Shown one piece after another: positions 17,343 to 27,531 of a stretch of 64,000 nt of DNA. Each line of letters opens with the position of its first letter. Within the stretch, counting starts at the first letter, position 1. A program made the position numbers and the translations under genes. The notes beneath the pieces are model-generated. The model saw only the letters and a program-made list of their open reading frames with translations, searched no databases and was not told the DNA's origin. Source of the stretch: Alphaproteobacteria bacterium (lineage in GTDB: Bacteria; Pseudomonadota; Alphaproteobacteria; Acetobacterales; Acetobacteraceae); contig JAFKFI010000074.1 of assembly GCA_017307285.1 (NCBI GenBank), positions 38,916-102,915 of the forward strand. The letters are read 5' to 3'.

Positions 17343-19197
17343 GAATGGTTGATTTTTCATTTCCCCGAAATCCGCGCGGCTGGAACCCGCCGGATTGGCG
17401 ATGCCATAGGCGCGCGTAGGCGCCGCCTGCGTCCAGCAGGTCGTCATGCGTGCCGCTTTCGACGATGCGGCCGCCATCCAGTACCACCAGCCGGTCCATC
17501 CGCGCGATGGTGGACAGCCGGTGCGCGATGGCGATGACGGTGCGGCCGCGCATCAGCCCGTCAAGCTGCTGCTGGATCGCCGCCTCCACCTCCGAATCGA
17601 GCGCCGAGGTCGCTTCATCGAGCACCAGGATCGGCGCGTCCTTGAGGATCACCCGGGCGATGGCGATGCGCTGGCGCTGCCCGCCCGAGAGCTTGACCCC
17701 GCGCTCGCCGACATGCGCGTCGTAGCCGCGCCGGTCGTGCCAGTCCTGCAGGCCGACGATAAAGCGATGCGCCTCGGCCTGGCGCGCGGCACGCTCCACC
17801 TCCTCCTGCGTCGCCTCGGGCCGGCCGTAGCGGATGTTGTCGCGGATCGAGCGGTGCAAGAGCGAGGTGTCCTGCGTGACCATCGCGATCCGCGCGCGCA
17901 CGCTTTCCTGCGTAACGGTGGCGAGGTCCTGCCCGTCGATCAGGATGCGGCCGGCCTCGGGGTCGTAGAAGCGCAGGAGCAGGTTCACCAAGGTGGACTT
18001 GCCGGCGCCCGAGGGGCCGATCAGGCCGACGCGCTCGCCGGGCGCGATGGTGAGGTCGATGCCGTGCAGCACGCCGGCGTCGGTGCCGTAGCCGAAGCGC
18101 AACCCCTCGAAGCGGATTTCGCCGCGCGTGACGACGAGCTCGGGCGCGGCGGGCCGGTCGGGCATCAGGCGCGGCAGGTCGATCGAGCGCATCCCGTCCT
18201 GCACCACGCCGATATTCTCGAAGATGTTGGTGAGATTGGTCGCGACCCAGGCGGCCACGGTGGAGATCTGCCACGAGAGCGGCAGCGCCATCGCCACGTC
18301 GCCGATCTTGATAGTGCCGTTGCTCCACAGCCAGATGCTGACGGCACCGGTGCCCACTACCAGGCCGGCGTTCATCACCGAGAGGGTGAAGGACCACATC
18401 GTCGCGAGCCGCGTCTGCCGCCGGAAGGCGGTGGTGTGGTCGTCCACCGCGTCGCGCACGAAGGCGTCCTCGTCGCGCGCGCGGGCGAAGAGTTTTACCG
18501 TCAGGATGTTGGTGTAGCTGTCCACCACGCGGCCGGTGAGGGTGGAGCGCATCTCCGAGGTGGCGTGCGAGCGAGCGCGGAGCTGTGGGACGAAGACGCG
18601 CAGCAGGCAGGCATAGACGGCGAACCAGGCGACCATCGGAAGCGCCAATCGCCAATCCGCGGCAGCAAGCAGGCCGATCGCGGAGGAGCCGTACACTAGG
18701 ATGTACCAGACGGCGTTGATCGCGCCGACCACGGTCTCGCGCAGCGCCGGGCCGGTCTGCATCACGCGCTGCGCGATTCGCCCGGCGAAATCGTTCTGAA
18801 AGAACGTCCAGCTCTGGCGCACGACGTGCCAGTGGCTCTGCCACCGGATCATGTTGGAGAGGCCGGGGTTGAGCGCCTGGTTCATGATCGCGTTGTCGGC
18901 CAGCATCGCCAGCGGCCGCAGGATCAGCAGGAGTGCGGCCATCCCGAGCAGGATGTGCCAGTTCTCCGCCACCATGCGCGCGGGGTCGCCGGTGGCGACG
19001 AGCGCCACGGCGCGGCCGATGCAGACCGGCACCGCCGCGTCGAGCAAGGCGACGCAGATTCCGGCCACGAACAGGCCGGCGAACAGCCAGCGCGCCTGGC
19101 GCGCATAGTGCCAGTAGAAGCGCAGCACGCCGCTGCCCGGCGGTGGCTCCGGTCGCGCACCGGTCGGGTCGAGCCGCCTTTCGAGGAACCGCAGCAT
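17317..19197 (-). CDS. ABC exporter, fused permease and ATPase
   Basis: Half-transporter of 626 aa: a six-helix type 1 exporter domain (about residues 30-350) and a C-terminal nucleotide-binding domain. The ATPase motifs are intact: Walker A GPSGAGKSTLVN, signature LSGGQRQRIAIAR, Walker B ILVLDEATSALDSE and the H-loop (IAIAHRLSTIARM). It probably acts as a homodimer exporting lipids or drugs (MsbA/MdlB-like); the substrate is not evident. It lies 36 bp downstream of the PDZ/GAF gene on the same strand, a possible operon. Confidence 0.9.
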   Translation of the reverse strand: MLRFLERRLDPTGARPEPPPGSGVLRFYWHYARQARWLFAGLFVAGICVALLDAAVPVCIGRAVALVATGDPARMVAENWHILLGMAALLLILRPLAMLADNAIMNQALNPGLSNMIRWQSHWHVVRQSWTFFQNDFAGRIAQRVMQTGPALRETVVGAINAVWYILVYGSSAIGLLAAADWRLALPMVAWFAVYACLLRVFVPQLRARSHATSEMRSTLTGRVVDSYTNILTVKLFARARDEDAFVRDAVDDHTTAFRRQTRLATMWSFTLSVMNAGLVVGTGAVSIWLWSNGTIKIGDVAMALPLSWQISTVAAWVATNLTNIFENIGVVQDGMRSIDLPRLMPDRPAAPELVVTRGEIRFEGLRFGYGTDAGVLHGIDLTIAPGERVGLIGPSGAGKSTLVNLLLRFYDPEAGRILIDGQDLATVTQESVRARIAMVTQDTSLLHRSIRDNIRYGRPEATQEEVERAARQAEAHRFIVGLQDWHDRRGYDAHVGERGVKLSGGQRQRIAIARVILKDAPILVLDEATSALDSEVEAAIQQQLDGLMRGRTVIAIAHRLSTIARMDRLVVLDGGRIVESGTHDDLLDAGGAYARLWHRQSGGFQPRGFRGNEKSTILDSAGSHR

Positions 19198-19233
19198 GGT
19201 TCTGGGGTGAACCAGTGCGAGCGGGCGGTCAAC

Positions 19234-21069
19234 TCATCCCGGAGTGGGAAGCGGCATCGGCGCAGCGAGCCGGGCCTGCAAGTCGGCGACCTGGCGGCGC
19301 AGGCTGTCGCGCTCCACCCTGACGTAGGCGAGGCCCGCGTCGGATGCGAGGCGGGCGAGCATTGCCTCCTCGTCGTCGGACAGATCGGCGCCGGTGGCGT
19401 GCGGGCCGTACAGCGCGAGGGCATAGCAATGGAGCGGATTGCCAACCGGCACGGCGAGGGTCGGTGCCGCGAGCCCCGGCGGGAAGCCGAGCCGCTCGGC
19501 GTCGGCCGGGTCGATCTGGAAGGGTTCGCCTCGCTCGGTTGCCACGAAGGCCGGGTCGCGCGGGTCCAACGTGTCCGTCATACGGGCGCTCCAGCCGGCG
19601 CGGCCGGCGTGGCGGCGGAAGATCGCGTCCTGCCGCCGGAACACGGCGGCCGAGGCCAGGCCCAGTGCCGCCATTGGCGCCTCGACCAACGCCGCCTCGA
19701 TCGCCTCGATGCTATCGGCGCCCAGGATGTCGCGCGACACCGCCCGCAGGGCCGCGACCTCTTGGCGGAAGGCGCGATTGAATACGTGGTCGGCCAGCTC
19801 CACGCCGAGCTCATGGGCGCGCCCGGCAAGGAACAGCAACACCGAGGCGAGCCCGATCCAGGCCCAGGTCGGCAGGTGCAGCGTGTGGTGCAGCTGCTCG
19901 ATCTGCTGATGCAGGAACAGCGCGGGTACGCTCAGCATCAGCCCGAAGATGGTGATCCGTCGCAGCGGGATGGACACGCTGACCACGTGCGGCCGCCGCA
20001 CCGCTTCGAACACGAACCAGCCGAGCACTCCATACAGCGCGTACAATCCAGCCGGCACCTCCGCCGGCACCACCGCCCCACCCGACACCGACTGCCACAA
20101 CGTGGTCGATTGGAGAATCGCGGCCAGAATGAAGGCCGGCAGGCCGATCGCGCAGCCCCAGATGATCCAGCGCATCCGCTGGTAGTCTCGCGGCGGCAGC
20201 CCCCGACGGCGACGCAGCAGGATCAGCAGAGCCGCGGCGTCCACCACGAGCCCGGCCAGGAAGATCGCCCGCGAGGCGATCTCGGTGCGAAATCCGAAAT
20301 TGTTCGCGTAGCTCAGCAGCTGGAGCACGGCGAAGCCCGCCGCCACGGCGGGAAGGGCGTATTGCCAACGCCGCCAGGCGGGCTCGGTGCGGTCGGAGGG
20401 GACCCGCAAGACGAATAGCAGGAAACCGGCATAGGCCACGCCCTGCATCACCGCGCCGGCGAACTCCTCCGCGAGCAACAGCGCCGGCCAGCTCTGCAGC
20501 AGGGCGTAGAACATGAAGTTCTGGCCGGAGTTGAACCAGCACGCGTACAGGAAGAAGCCCCAGGTCATGCCGCCGGGCCGGGTCCAGACGAGCCAGGCGG
20601 CGGCGAGGACGAACAGGATCGCGATCACCTCGTTGAGCGCCAGCACGCCCTGGGCGAGCCAGTTCGTCGGCGGCTGCTCCGCGGTGATCCGCACGACCCG
20701 CGGTGGCCCTCCGTCCTGCGGAAGGACGACGAGCGTCAGTACCCGGCCGGGCCGCACCAGCTGCATTCCGCCCATGCCGCCCACTATGGCGAGGAGGTCC
20801 ATGCAGGGCGGTGACGCCAGCGAACGGCAGGCCATCGCCGGGAGATCGAGCCGATCGCCCGGACGCAGCCCGGCACGCCAGGCGGGAGAGAGCTCCTTGG
20901 TCGGGAATGGTCCCCGAACGTCGTGGATCAGCCCGTCATTGTCGGCGGCGAAGCCGGCCGAGGCGAGCGGGTGGCCGATGCGATAGAGGTCCGGCACGAT
21001 CATCAGCAGCGCCCAGGCCGTCAACGCGACCAGCAGCATCCGCCCGGCCAGTCTTCCGCCGCGCCTCAC
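19234..21069 (-). CDS. PDZ / multi-TM / GAF-like membrane protein without output domain
   Basis: About 611 aa. Order: one N-terminal membrane helix (MLLVALTAWALLMIVPDLY); an extracytoplasmic PDZ-like stretch (LSPAWRAGLRPGDRLDLP); about eight membrane helices from ALNEVIAILFVLAAAWLVW onward; then a cytosolic GAF-like domain (SIEAIEAALVEAPMAALG ... LAVPVGNPLHCYALALYG); and a final coiled coil (SLRRQVADLQARL). This is the input half of ComP-type sensors, but the protein stops before any kinase, GGDEF or cyclase module. The start is uncertain: GTG 21069 has GGAGAAGG upstream, and ATG 21039 is the alternative. It is divergent from the protease-Hint gene. Confidence 0.62.
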   Translation of the reverse strand: MRRGGRLAGRMLLVALTAWALLMIVPDLYRIGHPLASAGFAADNDGLIHDVRGPFPTKELSPAWRAGLRPGDRLDLPAMACRSLASPPCMDLLAIVGGMGGMQLVRPGRVLTLVVLPQDGGPPRVVRITAEQPPTNWLAQGVLALNEVIAILFVLAAAWLVWTRPGGMTWGFFLYACWFNSGQNFMFYALLQSWPALLLAEEFAGAVMQGVAYAGFLLFVLRVPSDRTEPAWRRWQYALPAVAAGFAVLQLLSYANNFGFRTEIASRAIFLAGLVVDAAALLILLRRRRGLPPRDYQRMRWIIWGCAIGLPAFILAAILQSTTLWQSVSGGAVVPAEVPAGLYALYGVLGWFVFEAVRRPHVVSVSIPLRRITIFGLMLSVPALFLHQQIEQLHHTLHLPTWAWIGLASVLLFLAGRAHELGVELADHVFNRAFRQEVAALRAVSRDILGADSIEAIEAALVEAPMAALGLASAAVFRRQDAIFRRHAGRAGWSARMTDTLDPRDPAFVATERGEPFQIDPADAERLGFPPGLAAPTLAVPVGNPLHCYALALYGPHATGADLSDDEEAMLARLASDAGLAYVRVERDSLRRQVADLQARLAAPMPLPTPG

Positions 21070-21189
21070 GCCTGTCGCCCTTCTCCACGCCGCTGCGTGA
21101 ATCAGCGTAGCAGAATCGGCCGCGCGCGAGGAAATGCGAAAACGTCTCTTCCCGTGTGACACCACCCATGCGAGGTTTGCCGAGACGAA

Positions 21190-24060
21190 ATGAACCGCAG
21201 GGGTGAGATGCCCGTCACGATCAAGTGGAAGTCGCTGCTCAGCGGAAACTGGGATGTGGCGGCAAACTGGGACATGGGCATGGTGCCGAATAGCACCGCA
21301 TTCGACGCTTGGCTCCCGATGGCGATCGATCCCTACACGGTGAGGATTCTGAGCGGCGAGACCTTCGCCGTCCAAACGCTCAATGTCGGTCCAAATGCCG
21401 AATTGTATGTCGGCGGCACGCTGACATTGGGCGGCGGCACCTCGACCGTAATGGGACTAATCGACGGCGGATCGGCGGCCGGGGCGTTCGTCGGGGGCAG
21501 CGCCACACTCCAGAACATGGGCGTGATCTCCGCCAACGTCGCCGGTGAAGCGCTATTTCTGTTCGATCCCTATCTCGGCCTGACAGTCACCAATTACGCC
21601 AGGATGGAAGCCCGGAACGGTGGGCAACTGCTGATCGAGACTCCGAAATTCACCAACTTTACCGGCCATGTCCTGACGGGTGGCAGCTACGTGGCGTCCG
21701 GCAACGGCTCCGTTCTGGGCTTCTGGGGGAGCGATGCTGCCAACGCCAGCTTCACGACCAATGCGGCCGACCTAACGCTCGACGGCGCCGGTTCGGAGAT
21801 CGAGAGCGGTGCCGTCAACGTGCCGTTCCGTACGATCGAACGCACGCTGAACACCATCGCCAGCGGCGGCGCCCTGCATCTGCTGGGTGCGCGGAGCTAC
21901 ACGCCGGGCGCGGCCATTGGCGTGCACGGTCTGCTTGACCTGCGCGGCGGCACGTTCTCCGGCACGCTGAACATCGCATCGGATGGCCTGCTGAGCGGCT
22001 TCGGCAAGGTCAACAACGTGGCGAATGCGGGAGTGATCGAAGCCAAGGGCGGCATTTTCACGCTCAACGACGCGTTCGCCGGCGGCACCGTCGTCGTCGA
22101 TGCCGGCGCCACCCTCGCTCTGCACGGGACCGTTGCAAACCCGATCAATGCTGGCGTGCTGTCGGCGAGCGGCGGCACGTTGGTCGTCAACGGCTCGGTC
22201 AGCGGCAATGGCGGATTTCTCGTGCAGTCCAACGCCACGCTCGAACTCGTCTCGGCCAGCGGCGACGTGGCGTTCAACGGAGCGGGTGGCACGCTGCGGC
22301 TCGACGCGCCAGGCAGCTTCACGGGGACGCTGTTCGGCTATGGGTTGGGCGATAAGCTCTATCTCGCCGGCGTCAATGCCAACGCGGCGACCGGCGGTGT
22401 GGGCGGGCTGACGCTGTCGCTTGGCGGCGTCGCGGTGCAGCACATCGACCTCGCGGGCGACTACAGCGCGGCGAAGTTCACCGTGGCCTATGACGGCAGC
22501 GGCACGCTCGTCACTGCGGCCGCGCCGACGCCGGCCGCGCGCGACTTCAATTACGAAGGCCAGTTCTGGACTAGCCAGACGATCACCTGGAGCTTCGCCG
22601 CCAGCACCTTCGCCGGCGACAGCGCCCATCCGTACAGCAGCTTCGTCACCGACGGGGCGGCGCAGAGCGTCATCGAGCAGGCGTTCCAGCAATGGCAGAC
22701 GGAATCGGGCCTTAGCTTTGTCGAGGTGCCGGACAGCATCGACACCGACATTCGCATCGGCTGGGGCAATCTCGGCACCGGCAACGGCACCGAGCAGATC
22801 GGCGAGACCTACTACACGTATCTCAATGGCGGGAACGCGCTGAACCCCGATGTCATCGTGCGTCTCGAGGACCCGGCCTTCGTGCCGCTCGCCCCTGGCG
22901 CGGGCGGCGTTCTGACCTACCAGGGATACAATGCGACGTTGTATCAGGTGGCGTTGCACGAGCTTGGTCATGCCCTCGGCCTCGCGCACTCGACCGACCC
23001 CACCGCCGTCATGTATGCGAGCTCGGGCACCGCGAACCGTGACCTGGATGACTCGGACATCGCCGGCATTCAGGCGCTGTACGGCAATGCCCAGCCCTGC
23101 TTCCTGCGCGGCACGAGGATCGCGACACCGAGCGGCGAGGTCGCGGTGGAGGCGTTGCGACCGGGCGACCTGGTGCTGACGCATGACGGCGAGGCGCTGC
23201 CGGTGCGCTGGGTCGGCGAGCGTCGGGTGAGCGCGCGCGCACATCCGGAGCCCTCGGTGGTGCTGCCCATCCGCATCCGCCGCGACGCGTTCGGCCCCGG
23301 TCGGCCGCACCGGGATCTGCTGGTGTCGCCGGATCACGCCATCTACGTCGACGGAGTGCTGATCGCGGCGCGGCTGCTGGCGAACGGCGCCAGCGTGCTC
23401 CCCGACCCTCGGGTCGTGCATCCGCATTATTTCCACGTCGAATTGCCGTGCCACGCGGTGCTGCTGGCCGAAGGGCTGCCCGCCGAGAGCTATCTCGACA
23501 CCGGCAATCGCGGCTGTTTCGCCAATGGCGGGTTGCCCATCGTGTTGCATCCCGATTTCGCGCGGAGGGATCGCGCGGCGGCTTCCTGCGCGCCGTTCGT
23601 CACCGACCCGGCCGTTGTCGCGCCGATCTGGCATCGGTTGGCGACGGCGGCTGGCGTGATCTGGACGGTCGCCGAATCGACTGAGCCCGACCTGCAACTG
23701 CATGCGGGCGGCCGGATGCTGCGGCCGATCAGCACGGGCACGGGGCTGATTTTCCCGCTGTCGCCCGGCATACGGTCGGTCCGGCTCGTCAGTGATGCGG
23801 CGCGGCCGAGCGATGCGCGGCCCTGGCTCGACGACCGGCGGTGCCTCGGCGTTTGCGTCGAGCGTATCACGGTGCAGACTGGCGCGGGATTGCGGGATAT
23901 CGCGCTCGATGACCCGGTGCTTGGGGCGGGCTGGTGGCCGATCGAGCACGGCATCTGGGGACGCTGGACCGCCGGCACGGCCGAACTGCGATTGCACGAC
24001 GACGCGCGGCTGTTGACGTTGGTGCTTGTCGGGCGAGGCGCGGCGCGGATCGCGGCTTGA
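21190..24060 (+). CDS. Beta-repeat / matrixin-like metalloprotease / Hint-domain fusion
   Basis: A 956-aa multidomain protein. Residues 1 to about 450 are Gly/Asn/Thr-rich beta-strand repeats (GNWDVAANWDMGMVPNST, NAGVIEAKGGIFTLND) like adhesin or autotransporter passengers. Residues about 455-635 form an M10-type zinc protease with HELGHALGLAHS (His590, Glu591, His594, His600) and Met-turn AVMY (Met608). From Cys637, CFLRGTRIATPSGEVAVEAL starts a Hint_2 (hedgehog/intein-like) domain with LVSPDHAIYVDGVLI. Hint domains self-cleave, so processing after the protease is plausible. There is no classical signal peptide, so the export route is unknown. ATG 21208 is an alternative start. It is divergent from the PDZ/GAF membrane protein. 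Confidence 0.8.
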   Translation: MNRRGEMPVTIKWKSLLSGNWDVAANWDMGMVPNSTAFDAWLPMAIDPYTVRILSGETFAVQTLNVGPNAELYVGGTLTLGGGTSTVMGLIDGGSAAGAFVGGSATLQNMGVISANVAGEALFLFDPYLGLTVTNYARMEARNGGQLLIETPKFTNFTGHVLTGGSYVASGNGSVLGFWGSDAANASFTTNAADLTLDGAGSEIESGAVNVPFRTIERTLNTIASGGALHLLGARSYTPGAAIGVHGLLDLRGGTFSGTLNIASDGLLSGFGKVNNVANAGVIEAKGGIFTLNDAFAGGTVVVDAGATLALHGTVANPINAGVLSASGGTLVVNGSVSGNGGFLVQSNATLELVSASGDVAFNGAGGTLRLDAPGSFTGTLFGYGLGDKLYLAGVNANAATGGVGGLTLSLGGVAVQHIDLAGDYSAAKFTVAYDGSGTLVTAAAPTPAARDFNYEGQFWTSQTITWSFAASTFAGDSAHPYSSFVTDGAAQSVIEQAFQQWQTESGLSFVEVPDSIDTDIRIGWGNLGTGNGTEQIGETYYTYLNGGNALNPDVIVRLEDPAFVPLAPGAGGVLTYQGYNATLYQVALHELGHALGLAHSTDPTAVMYASSGTANRDLDDSDIAGIQALYGNAQPCFLRGTRIATPSGEVAVEALRPGDLVLTHDGEALPVRWVGERRVSARAHPEPSVVLPIRIRRDAFGPGRPHRDLLVSPDHAIYVDGVLIAARLLANGASVLPDPRVVHPHYFHVELPCHAVLLAEGLPAESYLDTGNRGCFANGGLPIVLHPDFARRDRAAASCAPFVTDPAVVAPIWHRLATAAGVIWTVAESTEPDLQLHAGGRMLRPISTGTGLIFPLSPGIRSVRLVSDAARPSDARPWLDDRRCLGVCVERITVQTGAGLRDIALDDPVLGAGWWPIEHGIWGRWTAGTAELRLHDDARLLTLVLVGRGAARIAA

Positions 24061-24063
24061 AGA

Positions 24064-24083
24064 TGGCGGAATGAATTCCGCCT
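24064..24083. repeat. REP-like palindrome, copy 1
   Basis: GGCGGAAT-GA-ATTCCGCC (24065-24082) is an 8-bp perfect inverted repeat with a 2-nt loop between the convergent Hint and smc genes. The same core occurs twice, head to head, at 63485-63532, also between convergent genes. It probably acts as a bidirectional transcript end or a REP unit. Confidence 0.55.
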
Positions 24084-24118
24084 TACGAGTTGGGAGGAGT
24101 TCGTGTTGCCGGTTGCGG

Positions 24119-27100
24119 CTACTCTGCCGCCATGCGCGGCGGGTCGACCATTTCGCCGGCGGTGCGTAGGTCGACCGACAGCAGGCGGGAGACGCCGCGC
24201 TCCTGCATCGTTACGCCGTACAGCCGGTCCATCCGCGCCATCGTCAGGTGATGGTGCGTGACCACCATGAAGCGCGTGCCGGTCTCGCGCACCATGTCCT
24301 CGAGCAGCGTGCAGAACCGCTCGACATTGGCGTCGTCGAGCGGCGCGTCGACCTCGTCGAGCACGCAGATGGGCGCGGGGTTGCAGCGGAACACGGCGAA
24401 GATCAGCGACAGCGCGGTGAGCGCCTGCTCGCCGCCCGAGAGCAGGGAGAGCGTGGCGAGCTTCTTGCCCGGCGGCTGGGCGTAGATCTCGAGCCCGGCC
24501 TCCAGCGGGTCGTCCGAGCCGACCAGCGCGAGATGCGCCCGCCCACCGCCGAACATGCGGGTGAAGAGCGCCTGGAAATGCCGATCGACGGTCTGGAACA
24601 CGTCGCTCAGCCGCTCGCGGCCCTCGCGGTTGAGGTGGCCGATCGAGCCGCGCAGCTTGGCGATGGCGGATGACAGCTCCTCGCGCTCGGCGACGATGGT
24701 GGCGATCTGCTTTTCCACCTCGTCGGCCTCGATGTCGGCGCGGAGGTTGACTGGCCCCATCTCCTCGCGCTCCTTGAGCAGCCGATCGAGCCGCCGGCGC
24801 GCCTTGTCTTCCGCCTCGGCCGAGAGGTCGGCGGGCGGGTCGGGCAGGGCGGGGTTGGCGCCGAGTCGTTCGAGGATGCGCTCCGCGACGACGCCCCAGG
24901 CGTGCCCGGCTTGCTCCGCGTTGCCCTCGGCGCGCACCACGTTCTCGCGCGCGCGGGCGAGGGTGGCCTCGGCGGTGCGCGCGGCACGGTCGGCCTTGTC
25001 CTGGTGCGCGACGGCGGCGGCGAGGGCCTCGGCGGCGCGGCGATGGGTGGCCTCGGCGGCTTCCAGCGCGTCGAGCGCCTCGGCGCGGCGGGTGGGGATC
25101 GGGCTCGGCGGCGTCACGGGCGCGCATCGACCAGTCCTCGCGCTCGGCGGCGATCGTCTTGCGGCGGCGCAGCCGGGTTTCGTGCTCGCGGGTGAGGCTG
25201 TCGCGCGCGGCGCGGGTGTCGGTCTCGCGTTTGCGGGCGGCGGAGAGGGCGGCGCGGGCCTGGTCGACGGCGGCGCGGAGGGCGGCGATGTCGGGCAGCG
25301 CGGCGTGCGCCTCGCGGGCGCGGGCGAGCGTCGCCTCGGCCTCGTCGGCGTCGGGCTGGAGGCGCGCGAGCTGTTCGGCGGCGGCCTGCAAGCGAGCGGC
25401 GGCGTTCGCGGCCTGCGCGCGGAGCTGAGCCCCGGCGGAGCGGGCACGTTCCAGCCGCTGCTCGGCCTCGCGGCGCTCGGTGCGGGCGTGGGTCTCGGCG
25501 GCGGTGCTTTCGCGCTCCGCTGCCTCGGCCTCGGCGCGGACGGCGCGTGCCGCCGCCGCCGCCTGCTCGGCCTCGGCGAGCCGCGCGCGCAGCCCGGCCA
25601 GGCGGTTGCGCTGCTGCAATCGCACGGCGGCGGCGGTCGGGGTGCCGGCGCGGATCGTGTAGCCGTCCCAGCGCCACACCGCGCCGGCGCGCGAGACGAG
25701 CACTTGACCGGGGGCGAGCAGGCTCTGGCGAGCCTCGCCCGCTGCCTCGTCCTCGACCAGCCCGACCTGCGACAGCGCGCGGGCCAGCGCCGGCGGCCCC
25801 TCGACGAAGGCGGCGAATGGCTCGGCGCCGTCGGGCAGCGCGGGCGCGGGGTCGAAGGGCGGCAGGTCGCGCCAGTGCCGCGCGGCGGCGGGGTCAGCGG
25901 CGGAGGTCAGCTCCTCGCCGAGCGCGGCGCCGAGGGCGGCTTCGAGGCCGGCGGGGACGGTGAGGGCGTCCACCATCGGCGGCCATTTCTCGCCGTCCTT
26001 CACCGCCAATACCTCGGCCACCGCCTGCGCCTCGGCGGCCAGCTTGGCGCGGGCCGATTCGGTGGCGGATTGCCGCTCGCGCGCTGACGCTAGAGTCGCG
26101 TGGGCGGCGACTTTGGCCTGTTCGGCGGCTTCCAGCGCGGAGCGGACGGCGGTCGCGGCGGCTTCGGTCTCGCTCTGCTCGCGTGTCGCCGCTTCGAGCC
26201 GCTCCGGGGCGACGGCCTGGGCGGCGATGCGGTCGTGCTCGTCGGTGAGCTTCTGGCGCTGCTCCGTGAGACGGCGGGCGCGCTGCTCGGCCTGGGCAAG
26301 GAGTTGGGTGGCGGCCTGGCTGCGCGCGTTGGCCTCGGCGGCGGCCTCGGTGGCGCGGTTGGCCTCGGCCTCGGCCAGCCGCACGGCCTCGGCGTGCTCG
26401 GCCGAGGCGGTTTCCAGCTCGCCGGCTTTCGCGGCGTGGCCCTCGTCAGCGTCAGCAAGGGTGGAATCCTCGGCGGCGAGCCGCGATTCGGCGGCCCCGG
26501 CATCGCGGCTCAGCTGCTCGGCGTGGGCGAGATCGCGCCCGGTCTGGGCGAGGAGTTGGGCGGCGGACTGCAAGGCGGCGCGGGCACGCTGCTCCTCGGC
26601 GGCGATCTGTTCCTGTGCGACGCGGTGGCGCTCCAGGGCGGTGCGCGTCTCGCCCTCGGTCTCGCGCAAGGGCGGGAGGACGGCGACGGCGTCGGTCGCG
26701 GCGGCGGAGGCGGCGGTCGCGGCCTCGGTCGCCTGCGCGACGGCCTGGCGGGCCTCGTGTAGCGCCTGCTCGGCGGCGGCACGGGCCTGCTCGACCCGGG
26801 CGCGCTGCAGGGCGAGCAGTTCCGACTCGGCCTGGCGGATGTTGCCCGAGATATTGCGGTAGCGGCTGGCCTGCCGTGCCTGGCGCTTCAGCGCGCCGAG
26901 TTGCTGTTCGAGCTGGCCGCGTAGGTCCTCGGCGCGAGAGAGATTGGCCTCGGCCGCGCGCAGCTTGAGCTCGGCCTCATGGCGCCGCGCGTGCAAGCCG
27001 GTGATGCCGGCCGCCTCCTCCAGGATGGCACGGCGACTCTCGGGGCGCGCCGTGACCAGCGTGCCGACGCGGCCCTGGCTCACCATCGCCGAGGAATGGG

Positions 27101-27518
27101 CGCCGCTGGCGAGGTCGGCGAACAGGGTCTGCACGTCGCGCGCCCGCACCTCACGGCCGTTGACGCGATAGGTGCTGCCGGAGCCGCGCTCAATGCGGCG
27201 GCTGATTTCGAGTTCCGGTTGCTCGTGGAACGGCGGCGGGGCGTGGCCGGCGGTCTCGTCGAGGCTGAGCGTGACCTCGGCGATGTTGCGCGAGGCGCGG
27301 GCGATGGAGCCGGCGAAGATAACGTCGTCCATCTCGCCGCCGCGCATCGAGCGGGCGCTGTTCTCCCCCATCGCCCAGCGCAGCGCCTCGACCACGTTGG
27401 ATTTGCCGCAGCCGTTCGGCCCGACCACGCCGGTCAAGCCCGGCAGGATCTCCACGGTGGCGGGTTCGGCGAAGCTCTTGAACCCGGCGATGCGCAGGCG
27501 GGAGAAGCTGACGGGCAA
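24119..27518 (-). pseudogene. smc: Chromosome segregation protein SMC, frameshifted
   Basis: Condensin ATPase that compacts and segregates chromosomes. From ATG 27518 the N-terminal head (RIAGFKSFAEPATVEILPG, Walker A VGPNGCGKSNVVEAL) and long coiled coil with hinge read through to about 25,100. The frame then changes, and the rest is in another frame: coiled coil, then [18 protein letters not shown], Walker [20 protein letters not shown] and stop at 24119. Total length is 3400 nt, one base over a multiple of three, fitting one extra base in the GGGG run near 25094-25097. Corrected length is about 1132 aa, normal for SMC. A sequencing error or a real mutation are both possible. Confidence 0.85.
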
Positions 27519-27531
27519 GCGGGACTCCAGA

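Noticed and set aside
18826..20418. A plus-strand open frame of 530 codons opposite the ABC and PDZ/GAF genes
   Set aside because: It spans the ends of two well-supported minus-strand genes and has no domain; a shadow frame.
21772..23997. A long minus-strand open frame (741 codons) opposite the protease-Hint gene
   Set aside because: Its translation is Arg/Ala/His-rich with no recognisable domain, typical of a shadow frame in high-GC DNA; the plus-strand protein has clear catalytic motifs.
24555..26087. A plus-strand open frame of 510 codons opposite smc
   Set aside because: Ser/Arg/Gly-rich low-complexity translation mirroring the SMC coiled coil; no ribosome site.
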